A stretch of 64,000 bases of DNA from Uloborus plumipes (taxonomy: Eukaryota; Arthropoda; Arachnida; Araneae; Uloboridae). Below the pieces are notes generated by a model that had not been told where the DNA came from, searched no databases, and worked only from the letters and a program-made list of their open reading frames with translations. Shown one piece after another: positions 23,044 to 35,825 of this stretch (positions are counted from its first letter, which is position 1; each line of letters starts with the position of its first letter). The DNA is taken from the NCBI GenBank assembly GCA_038373865.1, contig JAXGGA010003959.1:1-64000 (forward strand), in the 5' to 3' direction. The position numbers and the translations under genes were made by a program.

Positions 23044-23767
23044 CAGGGATGAAAATCTTCCGCGGATTCGCGATTTTCCGCTCTTTTTATTTTTTCTTTC
23101 TTCCCGCGATCTAAAAGTTAATGTTGCATCATGTTTAGGAAAAAATATATGTTTTCAGTTGTTGTTAAAATAAAGCATGAAATAAGTTGATTTAAAGTAG
23201 TAGAGGTTGAAATTACTACCAACTCCCAAAATAATGGAAACGTTTTTAGGATGCAGTAACATTGAATCCACAAGGATGAAATGCAATTATCGGCGAACTA
23301 TGTACTCTATTTTGGCATGCTGCCAAAAACATACGTTTCCGTTGTAGGAGGTAGAAATTAAGAAAATTCAGCTAAAATATTTGAGATCTTAGTTAAAAAA
23401 ATCGTGAGAATTATTTTGATCTTTAAAATTTATTAAAATAACTAAAGACCATGAAATATTAATTAGAATTCATTTCTTGAGATACAAGTGTCTAATTCAT
23501 TTAAAATTACACCCCTCCCCCACCCACCAATTTTTTTCTGCATTGTTTTGTATGACTTAAAAAGATAGAAATAGGAAATGAGCAAAAAAAAGATTTTAAA
23601 AATAAATAAAAAGCTTTTAATCTTCTGTTTTCACGTTCGATTTCACAGTACAAATTAAGAGGAAATCTCGCATGACTAATTTTGCATAGTATTTTTTAAA
23701 AAATCTATCCAAGTGTTGAGCCGCATAATTTTTCCTCTTTTTTGACTTTGAGCTGTTTTCATCCCTG
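23044..23767. mobile_element. TIR element with CAGGGATGAAAA ends, 724 bp
   Basis: The ends CAGGGATGAAAA and TTTTCATCCCTG are a perfect 12-bp inverted repeat. GGGTTG occurs on both outer sides (23038-23043 and 23768-23773), a 6-bp match; an 8-bp duplication is not obtained. The termini look hAT-like (CAGGG). There is no coding frame inside. Confidence 0.65.
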
Positions 23768-24351
23768 GGGTTGGCAAAAACCCAGGTTTAAGTAAATAAA
23801 ACATGAACCCAATGTATAGAAAAAAAAAAAAAAAAAAAACACAGTAAAAACTTTTTTGGGTTTTTTTTTAATTAATCGCTGGATTTTTTGGGGGGTCCTT
23901 TTTAAGGGAAAAGGTGGGGAAACACTTCAGTAAGAGTTTAATTTTCTAAGAGAAGTATGTTTATAAGTGAAAATAATTAAAATGTTAAACTATACCTCAA
24001 AATTCAAATTCTGAACCCTTACACCGCATGATTTTCTTTTCTTAGATAGAACTATAAAATTTTTTAATGTAATAAGAAAACATTGGAAAACATTAAAAAA
24101 AAATTAATTTTGAGGATAGATGGTTATATTTACTTTAAAGAGACCTAATACTTGCTTTTTATGCTTGAGTTGCCTTATGAGGAAATATTTTGAAAAGTGC
24201 CAATTTGAAGTTGGAGTTTCCTGATTAAAAAAAATTTTGCAGAAAAAAATTAATATTGGATTCTAAGTCTAAATTGGGTCTAAATGCAAGAAAATAAAAG
24301 GGGGGAGGTCAAGGAAGTTATTTACCCGCTCCTTAGATTACTCACTTTTAA
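23768..24351. other. unassigned stretch with A-run and G/T-rich tract
   Basis: An A-run at about 23820-23839 and a G/T-rich tract at 23858-23900. It may contain degraded repeat sequence (GGGTTGGCAAAAACCCAGGT at 23768). No gene. Confidence 0.3.
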
Positions 24352-24994
24352 CCCTCCGCGTACAGCTCAGTTTTTATACTTTCCGGTCCTGAAATACGGG
24401 GCGATTTTTTTAGATTTTCTTTATCTACATATGTTATAATTCACATATTTATTAACTGTTTTAAAATAATCCAAGAATTTTAATAGCTTTTCCGCTTTCA
24501 AAATATATATAATACGGCGCCCGCTATTTCAGCGGGCATGGTTTATAAGTTAAAAAATTCACGCGATATTTTTATTTTCAGATGAATAGATGAATATAAT
24601 TTTTAAACAATTTGTCTCAAAAAATATTACAGAAATTTTGCAATTGTATATTACAGATATTTCAGAAATTACAAATATTACAGAAATTTCTTACACTCGG
24701 CAAATCCATATCTTTCATAAATGCTTTTCGCGCAAAAGACAAAAAAAAAAAAAAAGCACACACACAATAATGCGCGGGAAAAAACAAGCAAGAGGAAAAA
24801 AAAATCCAGAATCCTCTAGTGCCATCTAGCAGCGAAAATAAGCATCAAATGATGTTTTTTTAACCTACACGGGAAAATAGCGCAATCCGTATTGAAATAG
24901 GGAGAAAAAATTCTTCGCCCGCGATTTTCACGTGGCCCGTGGTCGGGGACGAAACTGATACCCCGCTTAAATCGCGGGATCCGTACGTGGAGGG
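24352..24994. mobile_element. piggyBac-type non-autonomous element, 643 bp
   Basis: Flanked by TTAA (24348-24351 and 24995-24998). The ends CCCTCCGCGTAC and GTACGTGGAGGG are inverted repeats (11 of 12). TTAA targeting with CCC...GGG ends is the piggyBac signature. No transposase is present. Inside, GCGCCCGCTATTTCAGCGGG is a short inverted motif. Confidence 0.8.
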
Positions 24995-25118
24995 TTAAGC
25001 TGTTACAGATCTGATGAGTGTTACAGATCTGATGTTAATATGAGCTACATATCTGAGTTTATGCTTTCAGTCTTCATTAACATATCTAAAAATGATATCA
25101 ATTTCTTGCATTTTTAAC

Positions 25119-25538
25119 CAGGGGTGATTGTGTTCCGGTATTTTACCGGATTTCCGGTATTTTCATGATCGATTCTGGTATTTTCATGGTCGAAAATACC
25201 GGAAATAAAATATTTTTAATTATGCTTTTGTCTTCACACCTTTTTTTTTTTATTTCTCGAATTTTCGGTGATTTTCCGATAATTACTAATAATATTCATT
25301 GAGCAAAAATGTTAAGATGCCATTCTATTGTTTTTGACTAGAAACTATTTGAAACTATTCGAATGTATAAAATGTGTCTTGTTTGTTTATGAAAGACAAT
25401 TTATTATTAAATATGTATAATTATAAAATTAGGTGTGCTTAAATAATAGGAGCCTTGGTTTTTTGAAAAAAGCCCCCCCCTCACACACTTCTCTTCAAAA
25501 CTTTCAGGTATTTTTTCATGAACTCACAATCACCCCTG
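25119..25538. mobile_element. hAT MITE, 420 bp
   Basis: The left end CAGGGGTGATTGTG and the right end (reverse complement CAGGGGTGATTGTG) match perfectly. The flanks are an exact 8-bp duplication, TTTTTAAC (25111-25118 and 25539-25546). The left portion has repeated CCGGTATTTT words and their inverse, AAAATACCGG. It is non-coding. Confidence 0.9.
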
Positions 25539-25573
25539 TTTTTAACATAGAATTAAGATAATTATATTAAAAT

Positions 25574-28234
25574 ACTAGCTGATGTGCCCGGTGTCGCACA
25601 GGTTTAAATGCAACATGCCAAATCCAAAAAATGAATATACGACTTCAGTGGTGCAAGTACTGCGCCAATTGCGCCACGCTGCGCCAAATAAAGAATTTTG
25701 CGCCATCCTGCTCCCAAACGCACTTTTTGATCGAAATTGCGCCTGACTGCGCCAAAACGGCCGTTTTTCCAGCGAATATCGCGAAAAAGTGGCATAACTT
25801 CTGCTTTTGTTAACCGTACGTTATGACGGTTGCTATGGCGATATTCTGAACACGTGCGTCGCAAAAAATATTCTCCTTATCTGAAATTCCAATCCTTTTG
25901 CATCTTGCAAAAATTTTGATATTTTTCACAATCCAAAATTATTTTGACATGTGCTACCTCAGCTTAACTTATTTTAAGTTTTATTTTGAGAAAAAAGTAA
26001 TTTATGTTTAGAAGCATGTCAACATCTAGCATTTACGTCGCGGACGAAGCTTCCTATGTTGAAGATTTCAATCCAAATGCATCTTGCAAACATTTTAATA
26101 TTTTTGACAATTAACCATTATTTTGACAATAGATTCCTTCCATTAGCTTATTTTAGCTTATATTTTGAAAACAAATAATTTTATATTTTTTCTATTTATA
26201 TACCTATTAATTTTTGCAAGCTTGATTTTAATAAGCATTAGGTTATCCATTGCTTCATTTTTTGGAAAACAATTAAAACAATCAAGCACATTTTGTTTAA
26301 TTATGGCTTTGTACTGAAAGGCAGTATTTTGAAAAGTTGAATTTGTAAAATTATGATTTTAAAAGCTTAAAATAGAATTTTCCATGCTACTAGCAGCAGT
26401 GCTCCCATTAGGTCATGAAAGGAGAGATAAAATTTTGATGTGTTGTACAAAATTCAGAGATACTTAATGACAGCACATAATTATCTCATTCTACTGTTTA
26501 GAAGTTCTAACGTCTTTAAGTTTTGTAACCAGCACAGATTTAATTCATTAAAAGCAGAGAGATAAACAAATTAAATGTGAAGCAGTATACGATAGTTACA
26601 CAAGAAGCTTAATCCAATCAAGAGTCATCAGATTCTTTATTAAATTTAGCAAACCAACGACTTAAGTCATAAGTCATTGTTAAGAACAATGTCTCGTCTG
26701 AAATCGAGTTGCAAAATGGATGTTAGAAGATGCAGAGAAGTTATGAGAAAGAGAAAAAACAGTAGAACAAAAAGAAACTAAACTTTTAAATTCAGATTTT
26801 TCAATTTTTAGCCCATAAAATCTAATTTTGCACGATAAAACATAAAAAAACTTTAGTTTACTTTTCAAGCACAAAGGTAGTTCCTCAATTTTAAGTTAAA
26901 GCGCATTGTTAACAAAAGAAAATCCAAATGTTATTGATAATTATGCAACTAAAAAACCAAAAAATGTCTAAATTTTTCATATTTTTGTAGAAGCTTTAAA
27001 CCAAACGTTTGCGTTTCATATTTGACCACCACGAATGCGCTCCTAGGTTATTCATGGATAGGATTCTTTTCTAAAAAATGAAAAAGGATTGGTAGTATAA
27101 ATGTAATTGTAAAAAAGTGGGTGAGTTTATCGTTTCAATTTGACTTTAAATGAATGTTCTAATTTCTATATCCTTGTCTCTGAAATTTGAGTTAAGTACA
27201 GTGAAACATTTTGCTGTTCACCTATTGAAACCACATCTAGTGTTTTTAAATTATTACTGAAATTTAATAATAGATAATCAGTGCTTAGTTAAAATGCAAA
27301 TATATTTCTGTATCGTAATGAAAAAATAACCAATGTCAATATTCGTCGAATTGAGATATTCAGGTTCAAAGATTTGAGTCTCCTTAGGAATGTGTTAGAT
27401 TTGGTGTCTTAGTTTCGCTCCGCTGCTAAGGCGGTTTGTTTTAAAACATAGGTTGTTGTTGTATATGACAGAGGATATCTTTCTGTCCCCATTACGATAA
27501 AAAACTAAAAACATCAAAATTTTGACATTGGTTGTTCTTGCATTAAGGTACAGATTTAAATTACTATAAATGTATGTGTTTATCACAGTCACATAGTATC
27601 TTATTCGAGCCTGCTCTTAAACACAATTCTGCCGCTCCCAAATGGTATTTTCCCTGCGCCCGAAAATGCTCCCAAACCACATTTGGTCACTTGCACCCCT
27701 GGACTTTCAACCAAGTCTAGTCGAATCATATTTCTCAAAGGTATTTTTTGTGACCATGTGGTAGATTAACTGGGTGGGAAGGAGAACGTGAAATCAAACT
27801 TAAATGCACTATTTATTTCATCCGTATAATTTTCCAACAAATCACTTTCTATTTTCTAACTGTTGCCAAAATCAATTCTCTTTTTATTTAGCCCGGAATT
27901 GATTTATTGGCATAGATGGGTGTAAAAATCCTAATTTCATACTTACTCCAGAGAAGCCTTGGTTCAAAATTTTCATCATGATTACAAATAATATTTGTGT
28001 TGCGAGGCAACCAAATTTTGCAACAATGGGTTGAAAATTCAATCATTTAATGGGGAAATTACATGAAATTTGCTATTTTCCATAATAACTTTTTTAAACT
28101 AAGCTTTTTAGAAATAAATTATAGCTGATCCTGCTCCCTGTTACTGAAGCAATCTACGGTGAAAAAATGGTTAAAATCGGTCCAGTAGTTTGGAAGATTA
28201 CCCCGGACATACGTACAAAAAGTAGTCATTTATG
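25574..28234 (+). repeat. ACTAGCTGA-type dispersed repeat, split by a TIR element
   Basis: It starts ACTAGCTGATGTGCCCGGTG and ends near GGTCCAGTAGTTTGGAAGAT (28179-28198) and CCCCGGACATACGTAC. I know this start/end pairing from dispersed repeats in many arthropod genomes, but cannot name the superfamily. Relatives of the start lie on the minus strand near 60058 and 62020, and of the end near 60351. The 25646-27701 element interrupts it; without that it is about 0.6 kb. Confidence 0.6.
25646..27701. mobile_element. TIR element with CAGxGGTGCAAGT ends, 2056 bp
   Basis: The left end CAGTGGTGCAAGT and the right end (reverse complement CAGGGGTGCAAGT) differ at one base. GACTT lies directly outside both ends (25641-25645 and 27702-27706), a 5-bp match. 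Near the termini the words TGCGCC and GCTCCCAAA recur. No transposase is readable; a weak 65-codon minus frame at 27395-27592 has no recognisable similarity. Confidence 0.6.
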
Positions 28235-28236
28235 TA

Positions 28237-29656
28237 CACTGCTCGACATTGAAAATGCAACACCAAGAAGGAGTGGTCAGAAATTGATGAAATTTGGTAA
28301 GAAGACAGAAACAGCATGGAACAATAAGTGATATTTATTTCAAAATAAATAAGCAAAATTTAGAGCGAGGACGGCGTCGGCTCAGTAAGAAGTAGGACCA
28401 CCGCGGACAGCGATGCACGAAGAAACACGTCTAGGCATGGAGTCAATAAGCCTGCGGATGGTGTCCTGAGGGATGGCACTCCATTCCCTTTCAACCATTT
28501 GCCACAGTTCGTCCTCTGAAAGAGGCAGTGACAGGTTCTGCAAACGGCGTCCAATCACGTCCCACACATGTTCGATTGGTGACAAGTCAGGAGAGTATGG
28601 TGGCCAGGAAAGCATCTGTACACCTCGTAGAGCATGTTGGCTGATTCGAGCACTGTGAGGCCGGGCGTTATCCTGTTGAAAAATTGCATTTGGCAGACCC
28701 TGAAGGTAGGGGATTGCCACCGGCCGCAGTACATTATCTACATATCGTTGGGCCGTCATAGTGCCCCGAATACGAACTAGAGGTGATACGGAATTGTATG
28801 CAATAGCGCCCCAAACCATTATGCCACGTTGTCGCGCTGTGGGGCGTTCCACAGTTACTGCCGGATTCGATCTTTCTCCACGTCGACGCCACACACGTAT
28901 GCGATGACTATCGCTGGACAAACAGAAGCGGGATTCATCTGAGAACACTACGGTTTGCCATTCTGCCATCCACGTCGCTCTGGTCCGGCACCATTCCAAA
29001 CGTTGGAGTCTGTGCTGTGAGGTCAATGGCAGTCTTCTTAGCGGGCGCCGTGATTGCAGGCCACGTGCAACCAGTCGACGGGAAATGGTTCTGGTCGACA
29101 CAGGAACATCCAGGGTACCTTGCACGTGCTGCAGAATCGACGTACAAGTGACTTGCGGGTCCGCCACAGCTTGTCGGTGAATCCGTCGATCCAAGCGGTC
29201 TGACGTCACTCTGGCTGCACCTGCACCCCTCAATGTGGCTACATTTCCTCTTTCCAACCATCTCCGACACGGCCGATGCACAGTGCTTGCATCCATGTGG
29301 GTATCAGCTGCAATTTGACGTATGGACCAACCTCCCCTTCTCAGTCCGATCACCATACCCCTTGTAAAGTCGTCTATATGCTGGAAGTGTCTTCGTTGAG
29401 GACGGCGTGGCATTTCCTCCCATCACACGTATCCTTCGAGACAAAAACCAAATTTCTCCGATAATTAGTCTGGCAGAAAAACCAACATGAACATAGCCTA
29501 CTTTTCAACTTCATTCTCTTATATCTTACTTCACATGCGTCGGAGAGCTGCGCATTTCATATCATTTGCATAACTCAGTGACGTGCGTCTACGGTAAAAT
29601 TTGCATGAATTTCTGACCACTCCTTCTTGGTGTTGCATTTTCAATGTCGAGCAGTG
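28237..29656 (-). mobile_element. complete Tc1/mariner element with intact transposase
   Basis: The 1420-bp element is bounded by TA (28235-28236 and 29657-29658). Its TIRs begin CACTGCTCGACATTGAAAAT; 28237-28285 and 29608-29656 are identical in inverse over 49 bp, and similarity runs a little further. The identical TIRs and the uninterrupted gene argue for recent insertion. It sits beside the end of the ACTAGCTGA repeat and only 7 bp from the next TIR element. Confidence 0.95.
28382..29413 (-). CDS. Tc1/mariner-superfamily transposase, intact, 343 aa
   Basis: This enzyme would cut and paste its own element at TA sites. Residues ~15-55 form a first helix-turn-helix (GGWSIRQIAADTHMDASTVH) and ~60-120 a second DNA-binding region. 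The catalytic core has D159 (VVFSDESRF), D248 (IFQQDNARPH) and E281 (SPDLSPIEHVWD). All three acidic residues are present and no stop or frameshift interrupts the 343 codons, the usual length for the family. The second Asp and the Glu are separated by 32 residues, not the 34 of classic Tc1 enzymes; similar spacing may define a clade common in arthropods. The start ATG at 29413 leaves ~195 bp of TIR and leader. It is GC-richer than its surroundings, consistent with horizontal or recent arrival. Activity cannot be judged from sequence alone. Confidence 0.95.
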   Translation of the reverse strand: MPRRPQRRHFQHIDDFTRGMVIGLRRGGWSIRQIAADTHMDASTVHRPCRRWLERGNVATLRGAGAARVTSDRLDRRIHRQAVADPQVTCTSILQHVQGTLDVPVSTRTISRRLVARGLQSRRPLRRLPLTSQHRLQRLEWCRTRATWMAEWQTVVFSDESRFCLSSDSHRIRVWRRRGERSNPAVTVERPTARQRGIMVWGAIAYNSVSPLVRIRGTMTAQRYVDNVLRPVAIPYLQGLPNAIFQQDNARPHSARISQHALRGVQMLSWPPYSPDLSPIEHVWDVIGRRLQNLSLPLSEDELWQMVEREWSAIPQDTIRRLIDSMPRRVSSCIAVRGGPTSY

Positions 29657-29663
29657 TATTTTG

Positions 29664-32084
29664 ATATATCGCACATCCAGAATGAAAGGGGCACATCTCA
29701 AAAAATGCATTTTTTGGAAATATGTTTAAATAGCGTACCTTAGTACACCTTACATGAGAAACCGACCCATTTTTTTCTAGTGTTAACAGTCGCAGCTAAA
29801 AAGCAACTTATGCCCTTATCATTCTCCAGATTCTGCCGATTGTGAAGGGAGAATTGAGTTTGAAAGGGGCACATCTTTGATAATCAGAGTTCGCCGAGCG
29901 GAATTGGTGCAAATTATGGCTAGTACTCTTTTTTAAACCAATTAAGAAAACCGTAATTTTGCTTTTTTTTGAAGTGACACTCATTTTAATTGTTCGTTAT
30001 TAAGTATAAATTGTTTGTGCACAAGTACTTTATGAAGGGTTCCTTTTTTTAGAATAAGAAGAATAGTATTATGTAACCTAGCGTCAAATCATTAGGAATT
30101 AAAATTTGATTTAATATCGCTCTGAAATGAAACAGCGATAGGAAGTATCAGTTGACAAAATGTTTCACATTTCAAATAAAATAAATGTATCTAAAAATCC
30201 TTAGAACAATTTTTTTCTTCGAGAAAACTTGCAATTTTTTAATATACTAAAATTTCCTATATTTCATACAGTACATTCTATCATTACAGCTAATTCAAAA
30301 AGAATGTATAAAAATATTTTTGGTAAAACTAAGCATCATGACTTCAGTGCATAATTAACCGTTTTAAATTCTACAGTCGAAAAATAAGTGAATCTAATTA
30401 TTTTTTATTAGTTTTGTTTATCAGCTTCTATGCTTTTATATTTAAAAAAATTGCTATTAAATTAAAAACAGTAACGTATTACCTAATTTGTTGATTAAAT
30501 ACTTTTAGAACTATTTTATAACTCTACTACACAGAACCCTTTTTGTTAAATGTTTGTTAAAAGCTACAAACTTGAAAATAACTTTGTCACACATTTAGAA
30601 TTACTATACCTATTTAAGTACAACGTTTAAACTACAAGCAAGGTTAATATTGAGAAATCAAAACACAAAAAAAAAAAAAAATCTGCAAACGATTTAGAGA
30701 TACGTTATTTTTTTAAATAAATTTGAAATTCTTCGTATTATTTTTTCCCTTCGACTTTTTTGAATAGATCGTCTGCTTCAATTTTAATGCTATCTGCTGG
30801 TTGTTTTTATTCAATGACTTTTAACATAGATACTGCTCTTTTAAACAATTGAAATTCAACGGAATTCTGTAACAACTAATCATTCCTGCGAAACTGAACT
30901 ACAAAGATGGAAATACCAATTACTGTCTAACATTTTTTCGCGAAACCTCCGTTGAATCTGCGTACGCGTCAAGTCTCTTCTGACTCTCTCGAAATAGGGG
31001 GGAAATGCAATGAGGAAGTAGCAAGCGAACAAAAACTGAAGGCATTGGGAAGTGCGCATCCTAAACCTATCTCCCCTTTTTCAAATGGAAGCACTCGTGG
31101 CTGCCAGGCGCACAATACGCAAACAGACAGTAGTTATTACTTTTTTACTTCCTTGTAAGTAGTACAGGAAGTAATGTTTTCTCGAAAAGATTTGCATTCA
31201 ACTGCGGCCTAAATTTCTACTTTACTCATTCTCGAAGGAATGTCTTTTTTTTTTGGCGCATCCGACCGTGCATACGTACGTACAAAAGTATAAGCAACTA
31301 AAATGCCCTTTTTTTTCCCATTACCGAGTTAATTATCACGAGTTTTCTCGTGATGCGTAGGAATCAGGTATAAATCAAAATCCCTACAAAAAGTAGTGTA
31401 AAATTTCGCCTGTAGAAAAGAGAAATTTTATGATTTTAAAGTTTAATTTAGGCCTTTTCGGATTTCGTAAAATTTCAGCCACTGTAAGTAATAATGTAAG
31501 TATTCCACTTAAAAGATTTTCTTGCAACTCTCAGCCCCCCTCTCGTAAGCAGAGTGAAAGAACCCTGGCGTGACATTCTGAGCATGAAAGGACCTACGTG
31601 CCAAAGGTGACTCAAATCCGTTGTAATTTTGGGATTTGTATGAAGAACCCCCTTCCTTGGGGGGAGGCGGTTGCCCCCACTCGTGGATAAAAAAAAAGGC
31701 CCGATATAAATTGCACAAAACATGCATCATTAAAAAATGTAGGTTAAAATCATGACAAGAACTTCAAAAAAAAATAAATTAAATGGTGTATAAACCGATG
31801 CCAGTAAGAATAGCTATTTTGAGATGTGCCCCTTTCATTCTCCACGAAACTGGAAAATGAAAGTGGCACTTCTCATTAATTACCGACTTATTTAAAATTG
31901 ACCAGGAAACGCAGACCATAGTCACCTAGCAGAACCTTTAATCAACCAATCAATGAGAGTTTATCTAATTTCAATAGTTATTAGAGTCAGGGCAAGGATT
32001 TAAAAAAGTTTAAATTTTCAAATCGATTTTTCTCAAAACAGCTATTTTGAGATGTGCCCCTTTCATTCTGGATGTGCGATATAT
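29664..32084. mobile_element. TIR element with ATATATCGCACATCC ends, 2421 bp
   Basis: ATATATCGCACATCCAGAAT at 29664 is inverted exactly at the right end, and the match continues through GAAAGGGGCACATCTCAAAA, over 40 bp in all. The core GAAAGGGGCACATCT reappears inside at about 29858 (plus), and its inverse at about 31817. A TA duplication cannot be separated from the palindromic ATATAT end. The interior has no transposase; an A-run is at 30667-30681. Confidence 0.75.
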
Positions 32085-35000
32085 TAGCTAAAAAATCAAA
32101 TTTCATTACAAAAAAGCATTTCTTGGAAATAAAAATGAGTGATAAGGTTTTTAGATAAAATAAATTATGAGATTACCAAATCCAAGCTAATAAAACATTT
32201 GTTTTGTTTTGAAACAACAAACAACTTCAACTTTTTCAACACACAACTCTGCTGCTTGCTTTTCTTTAATCAGTTGCAGGAAATTTAATTTCTTGATCAG
32301 AAATTCAAATTTAGCATGCTAGTTATTATCTAGATATTTAGCGAAGTTGTGAGAAATTGAAGCACCAGAAAAAATAAATAAAATAATAATAATTAATTAA
32401 CTTTATTTCTGCAGTGTCAATTTTTCCTATTTTACTAACTTCTATTGTCAGGTCATACAAACCACAAATGAAGTAATTGTACTAAAACTCATTGCTTTTC
32501 ATTTTTTAAGGACAAAAATATTCAATATATATGGCTAAAACCTATGATTTTTGCTTTTTATAATTCTGAAACGTGTGAATTAGTTTGGTAACATATTCGC
32601 TGTTTTTCAATGTTACCGCTCTGACTGTTACTGATCTGACAAACTGACAATGTTTTTTTTTTTATTTCCGAGTCGATCGCGCTAAACCAAAATCAAAAAC
32701 ATGGTTTCTTCACTTGTAATAAAGGACTATACTTATATATAAAATAATTTTTAAAATAATAAAAACTGCGTATTTTAGAGCGTGTTACCGATCTGATGAC
32801 TTCAATGACACACATTTTATAAAATCACTTTAAAAAAATCTTACCTGCAATTTTAGATGCAGAAATGCAAATTTTTAACTACGATGCAATAAAACATCAC
32901 ACCAGGTACTCAGTATCACGTGGTATAGGTGCAGGAAATGATTTTGGGAGCCTAAACATAGATCAAAGTTGTTGTTACCGCTCTGACGGCGGAACTTGGG
33001 ACACGCTTATTTCGCATCGGCTAGAAAATCAGAAATCGATTAAAACAAAAATGAAGTAAAATATTAATAAATGAGTAAAAATAGAATCGTTTTTTGTGCA
33101 AGTGCGTTTTTTTGGGAAGTTAAAAAGTGCGCATGGCCTGTTTGCATGCTAAGCTTTGCTACTGGGGACACGATACAGATCTGATTTTTGATGTATAAAA
33201 ACAATATTTTCTGAAAAAAAAAATTTTTTTTCTGATGTTATTAGATGAAATGAAAGCAAAACGTTATCTTCTTCCTGGGGAAAATTTTTTTTTAACTAGT
33301 TATTGAAATACTAGTGAAAATTCACTTGGGACTCAAATTGGCACATTTCTAAATATTAGCTCATATACGATTCGGTGATACAATGGGAAAATACGGTATC
33401 CATTTTTAATCAGTACAGTTTTCTCTTAAAAACTTGTTTTAGTAATTGAACATATTCCAAAAACATCATTTGCATTTCAAAAATAACTTTTCAATAGAAG
33501 TCTTTGACTACAATTGATAATTTTTAATTTGCTATTTTATTGCACTAAAAAATCTTTTTCTTTTCAGTGAAGCCGGTTTCTTACATGTAATCAACTTTTG
33601 AAGGTACAGATTTTTACACAAGTGTTTTTTCTTTGGACGATGTAAAAAAAGGAAGGTCTTCAGGTTTTATCCAATACCTAGCTGGAGAATTTTTTGGAGC
33701 AAAATGTTTTATATCAAATTTTTTGCCTTAAAAATTCTTTTGCTAGAAATGAATGAAGAACAGTTTATTCAGTATTCCAGGTTTATTTTAGAATGGAAAC
33801 AAGGTAATTCACAATTCAATTGATCACAAATTACACAGGCTTGCGTTGAAGAAAATGCAAGAGAAGTAATGGCTGATTTTCTGTACTTTTTGGTGCATAT
33901 TTCAGCAAAAAAAAAAAAAAAACTCAATTCAGGTTTTTTTTGTAAAATTTATTTTTATTTTTTGCTGAAATCTTCTGTCAAAAAGTCTTTTGTAAAACAA
34001 TTTATCTGACAAAAGTTTTTTTTTTCATTCATGGACCCCCACTGAATAAGAGAAAAACTCAAAGTTATCTTGAGTTTAAATCTTTTACATCAAATTATGT
34101 AAATAGAAATATTTTGTTTTATTTTTTGTTCGAAATTTCTTTCAAACTTTCATGCAAGTGGTCGTTTCATATAAAATAAAAACAAATTCAGAAATTTTCA
34201 TGGTGTACCATTTTTAATTTTAATGAAATTTAGTAGGAGATCCGTATCAATATTCTGGACTCCCAAACGGTTTTATTTTTTTCTTGAAAAACTTTTATTC
34301 CTGAGATACAGCAAGTGACTGTGTCCAAGCTGTATCCAATTTGCTCCAAGGATGAGTAAAATTTGGCATTTTTTACCCCTTTTCTTCCACTTAGACCAGT
34401 AAAAAGTAATAATTGCTAATGAATCTATGTATCACCAAGAATGGTTGGATGGATTTCAACAATAATAATCAAGTTTACGAAAAATCCTGACGTAATGGAG
34501 GAAAATTGTGTTTTTTTTTTCGAAATTAACTCGACAAATAATATAAAGATCAGCAAAAACTTATTTTGTATTTTTCAAAAAGTTTAATTTTGCAGGGTTG
34601 TGTTATTAATTAATAGTGAGCATTTTAAAATTAGGTATACATAATGATTAAAACAATATCCTTTAATTTTTGATTAAATCTTGAAAGTTAATAAAAATGT
34701 ATTTAATTTCTGCTTTCAGTTCAGAAAATGTTAATGGGAAAAAAATCTTGTGCTTTATCAAAGCTAAGCAGAAGAAACAGTCCATGGAGTCGCTGAAAGC
34801 TACAAATTGGCCAGTAATTTTTTGAAGAATCCTTCAACTGTATGAAGATATCGTAAAGGCATCCTTCAGGGTAAGACGTCTGTTTTCAAGACCACGGTAT
34901 GATCAAGATTTCGGAAAGTCTTAAACATTTACATTTTCTTCATCACTCTCACTCCTTTTCTTAACTCCTACTATCTAAAAACAGAATACATGAAAGTTGA

Positions 35001-35367
35001 TAAAGATAGAAGTGAAAAACCTTACTTTTCTTTTTGTATCTTGTCTGCTAATAGTCTTTTGAGACTGGGACTTTATTTTCTGATGACCATTGTTTGAAGG
35101 TGGTATACTTAGGAAGCTTTTACAGTGACAACTTGGCTTAAAGCAATGATTATTAACTTTACGTTTAGTTTTATTACAAGGATCATTCACGAATATTATT
35201 TGAATCTGACAAGCTCAATAATTATTTTACTATGCTTTTCTGTACCATATGCCAGGTTTCATTCCTTTGTAGTTACTTTTTTTGTTTACGTACCACTTAA
35301 AAGACCTATTTTGAGACTAGATTCAATTTAATCTGCTCATCCCATATCTGTAACTATATTAATTATA
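32085..35367. other. 3.3-kb AT-rich stretch without a recognised gene
   Basis: No supported coding region. GTTACCGATCTGA-type words recur at 32612, 32627, 32784 and 32974 and nowhere else nearby. Homopolymer-rich tracts are at 33905-33920 and 34507-34521. The short frames near 34975-35331 have no recognisable similarity. Confidence 0.4.
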
Positions 35368-35825
35368 CAGGGTGTTCCGCTTTAACTTGCATGACCTTTA
35401 TTTTCGCAACCGTTTGTCCTAGATCAGTGGTTCTCAACGGGGGCGATACCACCCCCCTGTGGGCGGTGGGAAGATGCTAATGGGCGGTGAACATGTTTTG
35501 GGCAGTAGGGGGGCGGTGGGAGAATTTGGGGGTCAGGAGACAATAAATGTATTAGAATTAATTTTGATTTTAAAAATCAAAATTAAATTTTGTATTAAAT
35601 CAGGAATCCAACTTGAACTATTTGTGCCGACGATAAAATCAAATTATGCGCTCTGGAATCTCTTACTTATTTCCTTACGTTTTTCGGAGGTGACAGTATT
35701 TTTATTAAAATAGTTTAACTTTTTTGTTTAGCTTTTTTTAAATTTTTTTCTCTCTCTCTCTCTCTTTGTAGCGATTTGACTTTTAGTGATCTTTTGCGTC
35801 CGACAATCCGAAAATAGAATATTAT

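Noticed and set aside
23044..23767. Standard 8-bp hAT duplication
   Set aside because: Only six bases (GGGTTG) match directly outside the termini, so the hAT assignment was left tentative.
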